Source of the DNA: Streptosporangium minutum
GTDB lineage: Bacteria > Actinomycetota > Actinomycetes > Streptosporangiales > Streptosporangiaceae
Direction of reading: 5' to 3'
DNA: 46,440 nt
Assembly: GCF_002149035.1 (NCBI RefSeq)
Contig: NZ_NGFP01000021.1
Location: 12,943 to 59,382 of the forward strand
Part shown: positions 32,901 through 41,365 of the stretch, one piece after another
Layout of the letters: every line of letters begins with the position of its first letter
How positions within the stretch are numbered: the first letter of the stretch is position 1
Notes under the pieces: generated by a model
The model's input: only the letters and a program-made list of their open reading frames with translations
Told to the model about the DNA's origin: nothing
Database searches by the model: none
Made by a program: the position numbers and the translations under genes

Positions 32901-33662
32901 TCAGGCCGCGTCGTGGAAGACCAGGCCCAGGGTGTGGCGGATGCCCGAGCGGACGGTGCTGACGCCGTGGCGGACCGGGGCGGCCGACCAGCCGCGCGCC
33001 GACTCCACGGGACGGTCACGGGTGGTGAAGACCAGCCCGTGGCCCTGCCGGAGCAGGGTCGAGGTGCCCCGGGACTGGGCGCGGGGCCGCTGCTCGACCA
33101 TCAGGAACTCCCCGCCCGTGTGGTCGGCGCCGGGCTCGTCCAGGCCGATGACGACCTGCAGGGGGAAGACGAGGTCTCCGTAAAGGTCGCGGTGGAGCGC
33201 GTTCCAGTCGCCCTGCCGGTAGCGCAGCAGGATCGGCGTCGGCTTGGTCTGCCCGGCCGCGTGGCACATCTCCAGCCACTCGTCCAGGGTGTCGGGCCAC
33301 GGCGCGCTCCTGCCGAGCTTGGCAGCCCAGTCGCGGGCGATGGGCAGCAGACGCGGATAGAACGCCTGCCTCAGTTGCCGCACCGGTTCGGGGAACGGGC
33401 TGTCGAAGTAGCGGTACTGCCCGGATCCGAACCGGTAACGGGCCATGTCGACGGTCGAGCGGAAGCGCCACGCCTCCTCGTACAGCGCGGAGAGCTCCGC
33501 GCACTCGGAGGGGCCGAGGAGCCGTGGGGTCAGGGCGCAGCCGTGGGCGTTGACCTCGTCCGTCACGCCGGCCCAGTCGACCTGGCCGACCCGGGTGGCG
33601 AGGTCGGCCTCGTCGGCCGTCACGGCCACCGTGCCGCCGGTCTGCCGGGATGGGGTGTGCAT
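32901..33662 (-). CDS. 2-oxoglutarate/Fe(II) oxygenase, Oxygenase-NA (DUF2086) type
   Basis: A 253-residue non-haem iron dioxygenase. The iron triad is H157-x-D159 in DWNALHRDLYGDLVFPL and His232 in PVRHGVSTVRSGIRHTL, with nearby Arg for 2-oxoglutarate. The segments RYRFGSGQYRYFDSPFPEPV and GGEFLMVEQRPRAQSRG are conserved in the Pfam Oxygenase-NA family, described as acting on damaged nucleic acid, which is my tentative assignment. The start is ATG at 33662. It heads a two-gene operon and diverges from the DHA1 efflux pump. Confidence 0.82.
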   Translation of the reverse strand: MHTPSRQTGGTVAVTADEADLATRVGQVDWAGVTDEVNAHGCALTPRLLGPSECAELSALYEEAWRFRSTVDMARYRFGSGQYRYFDSPFPEPVRQLRQAFYPRLLPIARDWAAKLGRSAPWPDTLDEWLEMCHAAGQTKPTPILLRYRQGDWNALHRDLYGDLVFPLQVVIGLDEPGADHTGGEFLMVEQRPRAQSRGTSTLLRQGHGLVFTTRDRPVESARGWSAAPVRHGVSTVRSGIRHTLGLVFHDAA

Positions 33663-33752
33663 GAGTGGCCTCGATCCCTTCGGGGAAGTTGTCGTCTCAT
33701 CTGGTAAACGTCCCGGGGTGGCCGGATGTGAGGTCCCGGTCTCAGATGGGCC

Positions 33753-33824
33753 GAGAGCCTGGTCGCTCCGTATGGACGGCTCGCATGAGAGAGCCTGGTC
33801 ACTCCGCAGGGACGGCTCGTATGA
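33753..33824. repeat. 36-bp tandem repeat between oxygenase and efflux genes
   Basis: Two 36-bp copies (33753-33788 and 33789-33824), each starting GAGAGCCTGGTC and ending ATGA, differ at only a few positions, and a fragment of a third follows. They lie in the 298-bp gap between the divergent genes. No gene is recognised in the repeat. Confidence 0.85.
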
Positions 33825-33894
33825 GAGAAGCCGCCCTGCCTGCCGTACAGGGGACCGTACACCGGCGGTTCTGCTGCGAGCCAGTTACCCGCGT

Positions 33895-33924
33895 TTGCAA
33901 TTATCGCGCGTCAACAACTATTGT
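33895..33924 (+). promoter_or_regulatory. Likely promoter of the DHA1 efflux gene
   Basis: TTGCAA (33895-33900) and TATTGT (33919-33924) are separated by 18 bases and stand about 36 bp before the start codon, leaving room for a short leader with GGAGG. ACAA-N3-TTGT overlaps the -10 and might be a repressor site. Confidence 0.5.
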
Positions 33925-33960
33925 CGGCGCTTGTACTCGTCGCCCGTAAATGGAGGGCTC

Positions 33961-35145
33961 ATGCCTCTCGCCTTGCTCGCGCTGGCCATCGGTGCCTTCG
34001 GCATCGGCACCACGGAGTTCGTCATCGCGGGCCTGCTCCCCGAGGTCGCCCGCGACTTCGGCGTCTCCATCCCCACGGCCGGCTACCTCATCTCCGGCTA
34101 CGCGCTCGGCGTCGCGGTGGGCGCCGCGCCGATGACCGTCCTCGGCACGCGCATGCGGCGCAAACATCTGCTCCTCGCCCTCATGGTGATCTTCATCCTG
34201 GGTAACGTGCTGTCCGCGCTGGCGCCCACCTACGGACTGATGATGGCCGGCCGCATCGTGGCCTCCTTCACCCACGGCGCGTTCTTCGGCGTCGGCGCGA
34301 TCCTGGCCGGCGACCTGGTCGCCCCGGGCAGGCGGGCCAGTGCCATCGCCCTGATGTTCACCGGCCTCACCCTCGCCAACGTGCTCGGAGTACCGATGGG
34401 CACCTTCATCGGCCAAGCCTTCGGCTGGCGCGTCACGTTCTGGGTCGTGGCCGGCCTCGGTGTCGTCGGCCTTCTCAGCATCGCCGCGCTCGTGCCCGTC
34501 CAGCCCCGCCCCGCGAGCACCGACATCGGCGCCGAGCTGGCCGTGTTCCGCAACCCGCAGGTGTGGCTGGCCATCGCGATGACCGTTCTCGGGTTCGGCG
34601 GCGTCTTCGCCTCCTTCACCTACATCGCGCCGATGATGACCGAGGTCGCCGGGTTCTCCGAGGGGGCGGTCAGCTGGCTGCTGGTGCTCTTCGGCGTCGG
34701 GCTCGTGATCGGCAACCTGCTCGGCGGGCGTCTCGCCGACCGCGCCCTGATGCCCAGCCTCTACGCCCTGCTGGCCGGCCTCGCGCTCGTGCTCGCCGTC
34801 TTCACCCTCACCTCCCGCGCCCAGATCCCCGCCGCGATCACGGTGTTCCTGCTCGGCGCGTTCGGCTTCGCGACCGTCCCGCCCTTGCAGAAGCGAGTCC
34901 TCGACAACGCGGCGGCGGCTCCGACGCTGGCCTCCGCCGTCAACATCGGCGCGTTCAACCTCGGCAACGCCCTGGCCGCCTGGCTCGGCGGCCTGGTCAT
35001 CACCGCCGGTCTCGGTTACACCGCCCCCAACTGGGTCGGCGCGCTGCTCGCCGCCGCCGCCCTCGCCCTGGCGGCCCTCTCCGGGCTGCTCGAACGCCGT
35101 ACGGTGACGGCCGCCGCTCCCCGGTCCGAGATGCAGCCGGTCTGA
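33961..35145 (+). CDS. MFS transporter, DHA1 (AraJ/CmlA-like) efflux family
   Basis: A 394-residue, 12-helix major facilitator. The opening ALLALAIGAFGIGTTEFVIAGLLPEVARDFGVS is the signature of the DHA1 arabinose-efflux/chloramphenicol-type group, and the loop between helices 2 and 3 has GTRMRRKHLLL. The central linker is near ALVPVQPRPASTDIGAEL. It probably exports small toxic molecules or sugars by proton antiport at the plasma membrane; the substrate is unknown. The ATG has GGAGG six bases upstream, and a promoter fits at 33895-33924. A small TCCCC-N5-GGGGA hairpin follows the stop (35150-35164). The leading oxygenase gene is divergent. Confidence 0.9.
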   Translation: MPLALLALAIGAFGIGTTEFVIAGLLPEVARDFGVSIPTAGYLISGYALGVAVGAAPMTVLGTRMRRKHLLLALMVIFILGNVLSALAPTYGLMMAGRIVASFTHGAFFGVGAILAGDLVAPGRRASAIALMFTGLTLANVLGVPMGTFIGQAFGWRVTFWVVAGLGVVGLLSIAALVPVQPRPASTDIGAELAVFRNPQVWLAIAMTVLGFGGVFASFTYIAPMMTEVAGFSEGAVSWLLVLFGVGLVIGNLLGGRLADRALMPSLYALLAGLALVLAVFTLTSRAQIPAAITVFLLGAFGFATVPPLQKRVLDNAAAAPTLASAVNIGAFNLGNALAAWLGGLVITAGLGYTAPNWVGALLAAAALALAALSGLLERRTVTAAAPRSEMQPV

Positions 35146-35427
35146 CCGCTCCCCAGACCGGGGATTCGCCGCGGTGGCTCCTCCAGCGCCTCCAAAGCCT
35201 CCAGCGCCTCCACGGACCTGGGGTCCCGGGGCGCCGGCGGCGGATCCGGCCTCCCGGCCGTCGCCCCGGCCGGGGCGCGTAATTCGTTTGTCCGGCGCCG
35301 CTCCGCTCTGGAAGCATGCTCCGTCCGCCGGAACGGCAGGCGGCCGGGAGGGCAGCCGGTGGCCGGTGGTCAAGGAGCCGGTCGTGGCCGTCGAGTCGGC
35401 GGCCGGTGGTCGTGGGACAGGGGGCGC

Positions 35428-36939
35428 ATGGACAGGGCGACGGCGGGCGAGGTCGTGGCGACGACGGGCGGACGGGTGCGGGGCCGGAGGGTGGCCGGCG
35501 GTGTCCGCGCCACGCTCGGAATCCCCTACGCGGCCCCGCCCTTCGGCGCCGGGCGGTTCCGGGAACCGCGGCCCGCACCGGCCTGGGGCGGTGTGCGGGA
35601 CTGCGACCGGTTCGGCCCCGTCGCGCCGCAGTCGGCGCGGTTGCCCGGGGCTCCGCCGTGGTCCCCGGACCAGGAGGACATGCTGAGCGTGAACGTGTGG
35701 GCCCCCGAACGGGCCGCGGGCCCGCTCCCCGTCCTCTTCTGGATTCACGGCGGCGCCTACACCTTCGGCTCCTCGGCGCAGCCCGAATACGACGGCGCCG
35801 AACTGGCCCGCGCCGGGCTGGTGGTGGTGACCTGCAACTACCGGCTGGGGTTCGAGGGGTTCGGCCACGTGCCCGGCCTCACCGCCAACCGGGGCCTGCT
35901 CGACCAGGTCGCCGCGCTGAGCTGGGTCCGCGACAACATCGCGGGCTTCGGCGGCGACCCCGGGAACGTCACCGTGGCAGGGCAGTCCGCCGGGGCGGGC
36001 TCGGTCGCCTGCATGCTGACCATGGACCGGGCGCGCGGGCTGTTCCGGCGCGCCATCGCCCACAGCGTGCCCGACGCCTACCACCCGCCCGGCCTCGCCG
36101 CGGGCCTGGCCCGGAAGGTGGCGGAGGCCGCCGGGATCCCCGCCACCGCGGGCGGGCTGCTCGCCGCCGCGCCGCATGTCCTGGTCGCCGCCTCCGACCG
36201 GGTGGTCCAGGACTACCGCGCCGACCCGGCCTCCGGCCCGCTGCACTACGACACCGTGATCTACGGGCCGGTTCTCGACGGGGACGTGCTCGCCACGGAC
36301 CCGCTGTCCGCGCTCTCCGCGGGCACCGTGCGGGAGGTGGACCTGCTGCTCTGCCACACCACGCAGGAGTCCTGGCTGATGCACCGGACGGGGAGCATGC
36401 CCCCGGTCACCGACGAGGAGGGGCTGGCCCGTTTCGCGGCGGACTTCGGCCTGCCCGGCGCCCTGGTGGCGGGCTACCGCGCGCTGCTGCCGGACGCGCC
36501 GGTGCTGGAGGTCTACCTCGCCATGGCCGGAGACGCGGTCTTCGCCGAGCACACCGCCGGGCTGGCACGGGCCCACGCCCGCGCGGGCGGGCGGGCCTTC
36601 CTGTCCCGCTTCGCCCGCTGCCGCACCTTCCCGGACGGCGACACGGCACGGCCGTGGCATGCCGCCGACGTCCCGTTCGCTTTCGGCAACCTGGACGCCG
36701 TCGGCGTGGACTTCCTGATCGGCGGCGCCCCCGACAGCCGGGACCGCGCGCTGTCCCGGCGGATGGTGCGCGCCTGGGCGGACTTCTGCGCGACCGGCGA
36801 TCCCGGCTGGCCCCGGCTCACCACGGCCTCCGCCCCGGTGCGGTCCTGGGGCGTGCCGGAGGACCGGGTGGCCGACGACGACGCCACCGCCGTCCACGCC
36901 CTGTGGCGCGGAGTGGTCCCCTCCCGGCTGCGGCTCTGA
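35428..36939 (+). CDS. Type-B carboxylesterase/lipase
   Basis: A 503-residue alpha/beta-hydrolase of the COesterase family. Oxyanion loop FWIHGGAYTFGSSA (104-117), nucleophile Ser187 in VTVAGQSAGAGSV, Glu in CHTTQESWLM, and His in RPWHAADVPFAFGNLD. The N-terminal segment VATTGGRVRGRRVAGGVRATLGIPYAAPP is the standard opening of the family. There is no signal peptide, so it is intracellular. The ATG has AGGGGG upstream; the longer frame lacks a ribosome site. Substrates are probably carboxylic or aryl esters. It lies downstream of the efflux gene in the same direction, and convergent with the MocR gene. Confidence 0.92.
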   Translation: MDRATAGEVVATTGGRVRGRRVAGGVRATLGIPYAAPPFGAGRFREPRPAPAWGGVRDCDRFGPVAPQSARLPGAPPWSPDQEDMLSVNVWAPERAAGPLPVLFWIHGGAYTFGSSAQPEYDGAELARAGLVVVTCNYRLGFEGFGHVPGLTANRGLLDQVAALSWVRDNIAGFGGDPGNVTVAGQSAGAGSVACMLTMDRARGLFRRAIAHSVPDAYHPPGLAAGLARKVAEAAGIPATAGGLLAAAPHVLVAASDRVVQDYRADPASGPLHYDTVIYGPVLDGDVLATDPLSALSAGTVREVDLLLCHTTQESWLMHRTGSMPPVTDEEGLARFAADFGLPGALVAGYRALLPDAPVLEVYLAMAGDAVFAEHTAGLARAHARAGGRAFLSRFARCRTFPDGDTARPWHAADVPFAFGNLDAVGVDFLIGGAPDSRDRALSRRMVRAWADFCATGDPGWPRLTTASAPVRSWGVPEDRVADDDATAVHALWRGVVPSRLRL

Positions 36940-36952
36940 CCGGGAGGCGGAG

Positions 36953-38263
36953 TCAGTCGCGTTCCTCCCAGGCGCGGACGAGACCGGTGACGGCCTGGTC
37001 GAGCAGCTCGGGCGGGAGGGCGAAGCTGAGGCGCAGGTGGTCGCGGTGGCGGCCGTCGGCGGAGAACAGCGAGCCGGGCGCGACGGCGACGCCGTACCGT
37101 CGGGTGAGCGCGGCGAAGCGGTCGGTGTCGACGCCGGGGAGGCGGGTCCACAGGGACAGGCCGCCGGAGGGCGGCGTCCAGGTCCACCCGGGGAGCCGGG
37201 CGGCCAGCGCGGCGGTGAAGTGGTCGCGGCGGCGGGCCAGCTCCGCGCGCCAGGGGGCGACGGGGTTGCGTTCGAGCAGTTCGGCCGCCAGACGCTGGGA
37301 GACGGCGCTCGTGGCCAGATCGGACTCCTGCTTGGCCTCGGTCAGGCGGGCCAGCAGCGGCTCGGCGGCCTCCAGCCAGCCCAGCCGCAGTCCGCCCCAG
37401 AGCACCTTGGACAGCGAGTTCACGGTGACCGTGCCGTACGGGTGAACCGTCGCGAGCGGGGCCGGAGGCTCACCCTCGTAGACGAGCTCGGCGAGGGTCC
37501 TGTCCTCGACGATCGTCACGTCCTGCGCGCGGGCGAGCTCGGCGACGTGCCGCAGGTCGGGGACGGCGCCGGTCGGGTTGCCGACGCTGACGACGTAGAC
37601 GAGGGCGGGCCGGTGGCGGGCGATCGCCGCGCCGACCGATCCGGGATCGGCCAGGTCGACGGGTACGGTGTGCGCTCCCGCCCGCCCGAGGATCGTGAGG
37701 GCGCCGCCGTACGTCGGGTCGTCCACCAGCACCCGGTCACCCGGGCGCAGCAGGACCCTGACGGCCAGGTCGATGCCGTGCTGGGCGCCTCCGGTGACCA
37801 GCACGTCCCCGCCGAGCATGGCCCGCAGCCGGGGGTCGCCCCTGGTGTCGTAGCCGTGGCCGCTGGGCGTGCGCATGAGCTCGGCCGGGTCGAGCGGGGG
37901 CAGGACCAGATGGGAGGGGTCGGGCACGACGGAGGTGGACAGGTCGGCGAGCACCGCGCCCGCGTTCAGCAGCCCGGTGAACGAGGGCGCCTGGAGCAGG
38001 TAGGTGCCGCTGCCGTGCCGGCGCTCGCAGAGCCCCTCGTCGCACAGGGCGTTGAAGGCGGCGGCGACCGTGCCGCGGCTGAGGCCGACGGCCTGTGCGA
38101 GGTCGCGTTCGGACGGCAGCCTGGTGCCGGGGGTCAGCGCGCCGATCTCGGCGAGGTCGGTCAGCGCGCCGGCGAGCCTGCGGCCGGCGGGCTCCCTTCC
38201 CTGGCGCAGCCGCAGCCGGTCGCGCACGAGGACGGCGAACTGGTCCAGATCTTCACTTCCCAC
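36953..38263 (-). CDS. MocR-family regulator (GntR helix-turn-helix fused to aminotransferase fold)
   Basis: A 436-residue GntR/aminotransferase fusion. The N-terminal winged helix runs to about 95 (LTPGTRLPSERDLAQAVGLSRGTVAAAFNALCDEGLCERRHGSGTYLL). The fold-type I domain follows, with the PLP-binding Lys in TVNSLSKVLWGGLRLGW, and VLVDDPTYGG and VVSVGNPTGAVPD around the cofactor. Such proteins use PLP as a sensor and commonly control a neighbouring PLP-linked gene, here the divergent class IV aminotransferase. The GTG at 38263 has CATAAT exactly six bases upstream, the spacing for a leaderless mRNA; the ATG further up would overlap the palindromes. Confidence 0.9.
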   Translation of the reverse strand: MGSEDLDQFAVLVRDRLRLRQGREPAGRRLAGALTDLAEIGALTPGTRLPSERDLAQAVGLSRGTVAAAFNALCDEGLCERRHGSGTYLLQAPSFTGLLNAGAVLADLSTSVVPDPSHLVLPPLDPAELMRTPSGHGYDTRGDPRLRAMLGGDVLVTGGAQHGIDLAVRVLLRPGDRVLVDDPTYGGALTILGRAGAHTVPVDLADPGSVGAAIARHRPALVYVVSVGNPTGAVPDLRHVAELARAQDVTIVEDRTLAELVYEGEPPAPLATVHPYGTVTVNSLSKVLWGGLRLGWLEAAEPLLARLTEAKQESDLATSAVSQRLAAELLERNPVAPWRAELARRRDHFTAALAARLPGWTWTPPSGGLSLWTRLPGVDTDRFAALTRRYGVAVAPGSLFSADGRHRDHLRLSFALPPELLDQAVTGLVRAWEERD

Positions 38264-38269
38264 CCGGCC

Positions 38270-38275
38270 ATTATG
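38270..38275 (-). promoter_or_regulatory. -10 element of a probable leaderless MocR transcript
   Basis: CATAAT on the minus strand is six bases before the GTG start of the MocR gene, so transcription would begin at about the start codon. No clear -35 is seen. Confidence 0.4.
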
Positions 38276-38326
38276 CCGTCGCGTGATCCGATACGCCCTT
38301 GCGTGGACCACTGTGCCGTCGATACT

Positions 38327-38363
38327 TTGCCACTTATCAATCAAGTGGCTCATATTTATGAGC
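38327..38363 (+). promoter_or_regulatory. Aminotransferase promoter overlapping two palindromes
   Basis: TTGCCA (38327-38332) and CATATT (38351-38356) are spaced by 18 bases. GCCACTT-N7-AAGTGGC (38329-38349) covers the spacer, and GCTCATA-TT-TATGAGC (38348-38363) covers the -10. Both are perfect inverted repeats, and are the obvious candidates for MocR binding. Confidence 0.6.
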
Positions 38364-38391
38364 TGGAAGATGTCACTTCGGGGAGGGTTTG

Positions 38392-39300
38392 ATGGCGCTG
38401 CGGGAAGCGGAAGCGATCTGGATGGACGGTGCGCTGGTCCCCTGGGGCGAGGCGCGCGTCCACGTGCTGTCGCACGCGCTGCACTACGGAACCGCCGTGC
38501 TCGAAGGAACCAGGACCCACGACACGCCCGACGGGCCCGCGGTCTTCCGGCTCGACGCGCACCTCGACAGGCTCTACCGGAGCGCCAGGATCATCGGTCT
38601 GGAGATCCCCTACGCGCCCGCCGAGCTCCGTGCGGCCACCCTGGAGACGGTCGCCGCCAACGGCCACTCCTCCTGCTACATCCGTCACCTCGTCCACCGG
38701 GGCTACGGAGAGATGGGCGTCGCGGCCCGCGGCTGCCCGGTCACCGTCTCGATCGCCACCTGGGAGTGGGAGGCGCTGCTCGGCGAGGGGGTGCGTCTGA
38801 TGACCAGCTCCTGGCGGCGCAACGACCCGGCGGTCGTGCCGACGTCCGCCAAGGCGACGGGCCCCTACCTCAACTCGGTCCTGGCCAAGGCCGAGGCGCT
38901 TGACGCGGGATTCGACGAGGCGGTGCTGCTCAACGCGGCAGGCTACGTCAGCGAGTGCACGGCGGCCAACGTCTTCACGGTCCGCGGCGGAGTGCTGTCG
39001 ACCCCGCCCTCCAGCGCGGGAGCCCTGGAGGGCATCACCCAGGACACGGTCGAGCGGCTCGCCGCCGACCTCGGCCTGCCGGTGCTCACGCGCGACCTGC
39101 TCCGCGCCGACCTCTACACGGCGGACGAGATGTTCCTGTGCGGTACGGCGGCCGGGATCGTGCCGGTCCGATCCGTCGACAACCGCGAGCTCGGCGGTCC
39201 GGGCCCGGTCACGGCCAGGCTCATCGACGTCTACGACGCCGCCGTCCACGGCCGCGACGACCGCTACCGCCACTGGCTGACCCCCGCCGGGCCCCGCTGA
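38392..39300 (+). CDS. Branched-chain/D-amino-acid aminotransferase (class IV)
   Basis: A 302-residue fold-type IV PLP aminotransferase, IlvE-like. Opening IWMDGALVPWGEARVHVLSHALHYGTAVLEGTRTH, the PLP-anchoring Lys in VPTSAKATGPYLNSVLAKAEA, and the Glu-containing segment GYVSECTAANVFTV which positions the cofactor. The phosphate loop is LEGITQDTV. It probably transfers the amino group of Val, Leu or Ile to 2-oxoglutarate, but the D-amino-acid/ADCL variants share the fold. The ATG has GGGAGG five bases upstream. It diverges from the MocR regulator, which probably controls it. An ilvE symbol would be over-precise, because a second copy may exist elsewhere. Confidence 0.88.
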   Translation: MALREAEAIWMDGALVPWGEARVHVLSHALHYGTAVLEGTRTHDTPDGPAVFRLDAHLDRLYRSARIIGLEIPYAPAELRAATLETVAANGHSSCYIRHLVHRGYGEMGVAARGCPVTVSIATWEWEALLGEGVRLMTSSWRRNDPAVVPTSAKATGPYLNSVLAKAEALDAGFDEAVLLNAAGYVSECTAANVFTVRGGVLSTPPSSAGALEGITQDTVERLAADLGLPVLTRDLLRADLYTADEMFLCGTAAGIVPVRSVDNRELGGPGPVTARLIDVYDAAVHGRDDRYRHWLTPAGPR

Positions 39301-39309
39301 CCGCGGTCT

Positions 39310-39509
39310 CCGGCGTGGTGCGCAGCTGGATGCTGGAACAGCAGGTGCCTCATCCCCTCCGGAGTCCGGTCTCCGGCATGTTCGGCGAGCGTCCGGCAGC
39401 TCTTGCGCGGCAGCTCCGCGAGCAGTCCAAGCAACATGGCCCGCGCCCGCCGCCGCGGTTCTACGCGGGAGAACCTGTCGGCGATCCGGCTCGTGAGCTC
39501 ATCGGACAT
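39310..39509 (-). pseudogene. Truncated IS701-family transposase, N-terminal remnant
   Basis: From ATG at 39509 the frame reads MSDELTSRIADRFSRVEPRRRARA, then MLLGLLAELPRKSCRTLAEHAGDRTPEGMRHLL. That is the characteristic N-terminal region of IS701-type transposases, where RVEPRRRA and LAEHAGD-TP-GM are conserved. After about 55 codons the similarity stops and no DDE catalytic domain follows, so it is a dead fragment. It fills most of the 350-bp gap between the aminotransferase and phosphatase genes. No inverted repeats are evident, and the remaining bases of the gap (39510-39650) hold nothing definite. Confidence 0.75.
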
Positions 39510-39650
39510 CAACCGCCGGCGCGAGGCCGTTGCGCTATCGCCTGCGGCCACCCCATGATCTTCGTCTGTCAGCACAACGATCGGTGATCGTGGTGACCGC
39601 ACGTGTTCGTTGCGCTCGCCACCACACCGCCTTGTCGAGGAGGACGTCTC

Positions 39651-40217
39651 ATGCGTTGGCTGGACGTGCGCCGACACAGCTTGACCAAGAAGGGCGCGAT
39701 GCGCGGCCGGGGATCTCATCTGTCGGCCGACGGCATCGCCCTGGCCCGTTTCATCGGTTCTGGAGCCGGCCCCTACGAGCGCGTCGTCACCAGTTCGTCC
39801 CCGCGGGCGGTCGAGACCGCCGTCGCGATGGGGTTCGCCGTCGACGACACCATGGAGATGCCGTCAGGCTACGTATCCGGAGAGATCCCCCGGCACGCGC
39901 AGTGGGACTGGACCAAGCCGTACCAGCGGATCGCGGGCATCATCCGGAAGGGGCGTGCCGCGGCGGCCGTGGCCGAGACTCACCACGCGATCTGGGCCGA
40001 CACGGTGGCCGGTGTCGCGCAGGGCGGGTCGGCGCTGTTGATCGGGCACGGAGGGGCGATCGAACTGGCGTTGGTGGCGTGTTTGCCGGACGCTCCGCAC
40101 GACACGTGGGGAACGCCGTTCGCGCACTGCGATGGCGTCCGCCTCGGCTTCATCGACGGTCACTTTGTCAGCGCCGAGTTCTACCGGGCCCCACAGAGCC
40201 CTCCCCAGCTGGACTGA
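39651..40217 (+). CDS. Histidine phosphatase family protein (phosphoglycerate mutase-like)
   Basis: A 188-residue member of the His-phosphatase superfamily. The R-H-x catalytic start is LDVRRHSLTKKG (about 4-15), followed by the LSADGIALARFIG motif and SSSPRAVETAVAMG; the second His is in LIGHGGAIELAL (about 144-155). It likely removes phosphate from a small metabolite or protein. The ATG has GAGGAGG upstream with eight bases between. It is close to the IS701 remnant and followed by lower-GC DNA. Confidence 0.85.
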   Translation: MRWLDVRRHSLTKKGAMRGRGSHLSADGIALARFIGSGAGPYERVVTSSSPRAVETAVAMGFAVDDTMEMPSGYVSGEIPRHAQWDWTKPYQRIAGIIRKGRAAAAVAETHHAIWADTVAGVAQGGSALLIGHGGAIELALVACLPDAPHDTWGTPFAHCDGVRLGFIDGHFVSAEFYRAPQSPPQLD

Positions 40218-40833
40218 AGATCGCTGAGTACGGCTGGAGTATTAGATCCTGCTGGAATGGATGACTTATACCCAAAAAATCATCAAAAGTGGATCCACGC
40301 GCTCGGCCGCCGGGGCTGCTTCTCCCACCGGCGATGGCAATCCGACCGTCATCAACACGGGAAACGGCAAAGCAGATTTCTGCGCATCAAGAGATAATTC
40401 TACGATCGGGCCGACTGTGTCGATTCCGCATCGCCGATTCAAGATTTCGATCCTGGCGGGCTCCATGGAGTGGCACGGAGTTTGAACGTCAGAGATTCAT
40501 CGTCCAGACGGAAAGACGCAGGCAGCTGAAACTTTCCGGGCGTCTGGATCGACATAGGAGAGCTCTCCCGACGGGAGAGGCGAACTGAAATTCCATTCCA
40601 TGTATTCTGTCGCGGCCGGCGCCGCGGAAGCCTGAGACCGGTTGGGGTAGATCAGACAGCGGCTGATCTTCAGACGTTCGGTTGCCGGTTGCCAAGGCCG
40701 CTGGACGGTCACATCCTCGGACGCACCCTCTGCTCGCTCTGCTCCTCTGCAGAGCGACGGAGTGCGAAGAGTGAACCTTTTTCATCCTCGTGCGACCTCG
40801 TAGTCCTGCCGTGGCACATGTGAAGATGACCGA
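40218..40833. other. Lower-GC gap without a supported gene
   Basis: About 615 bp in which GC falls below the window average, with A/T-rich runs such as CCCAAAAAATCATCAAAAG near 40270. Small open frames exist on both strands (40261-40485 plus; 40497-40712 minus), but none has a good ribosome site, coding bias or recognised family. The promoter for the gene at 40834 must lie at its right end. Confidence 0.5.
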
Positions 40834-41199
40834 ATGATCGAAAAAATCCGCGCGGAAAAGCCTGCGTTACGCAGAGCCGCGTATTTGGGGGCGGCGCTCT
40901 TGGCTGTCGTCCTCGTCGTGTCCCTGATCTGGGCCGAGGACCTGCGCTTCACCCACTCGGCAGGGAATATGGAGGCGGTCGCCCGCACGCTGGGGGAAGG
41001 CGTCGAGCTCAGAGATCAAAGCATCGGAAGCCTCTCGTTCGAGTTCGTTCGGCGGGAGAACGCCATGGTCTACTTCTACCGGGGCAAGGACCGGGGAGGG
41101 AACGGCTACGGCTATGTCTGGAGCCCCGCGAGCCGACCGGGCGATGTCCGGCATGTGGAAGGGCCTTGGTACGAATTCCGGGACGACGCGCACCAGTAG
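40834..41199 (+). CDS. Small membrane-anchored protein, unknown function
   Basis: A 121-residue protein with a short basic N-terminus (MIEKIRAEKPALRRA), one membrane helix (about 16-34, LGAALLAVVLVVSLIWA), and an extracytoplasmic domain of about 85 residues rich in beta-type patterns (LSFEFVRRENAMVYFYRGKDRGGNGYGYVWSP). No family is recognised. No strong ribosome site precedes the ATG. It precedes RtcB, which runs toward it on the other strand; the 166-bp gap between the two shows nothing. Confidence 0.65.
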   Translation: MIEKIRAEKPALRRAAYLGAALLAVVLVVSLIWAEDLRFTHSAGNMEAVARTLGEGVELRDQSIGSLSFEFVRRENAMVYFYRGKDRGGNGYGYVWSPASRPGDVRHVEGPWYEFRDDAHQ

Positions 41200-41365
41200 A
41201 GAACCTGACGTGGCCGGGCAGGTCCGGATCGGCTCACGCGACGGTCGTGATGACGTCGCCGCCGACCACCAGGCCGAAGAAGGCCGTGGCGCCTCGGCGC
41301 ACACCGCCCGGCGGGGCAGCGGCCGGCTGAGGACCTGAAGGCGTTCCTCGGCACCCCTCAGCCGG

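Noticed and set aside
33901-36897. A 998-codon frame on the minus strand across the efflux pump and esterase
   Set aside because: It covers two well-supported plus-strand genes, has no domain, and is low-complexity (repeated GEG/AGG/HQ patterns).
40261-40485. A 74-codon frame in the low-GC gap, considered as a DUF397-like gene
   Set aside because: The WRKSS-type core is missing, there is no ribosome site and codon use is unlike neighbours.
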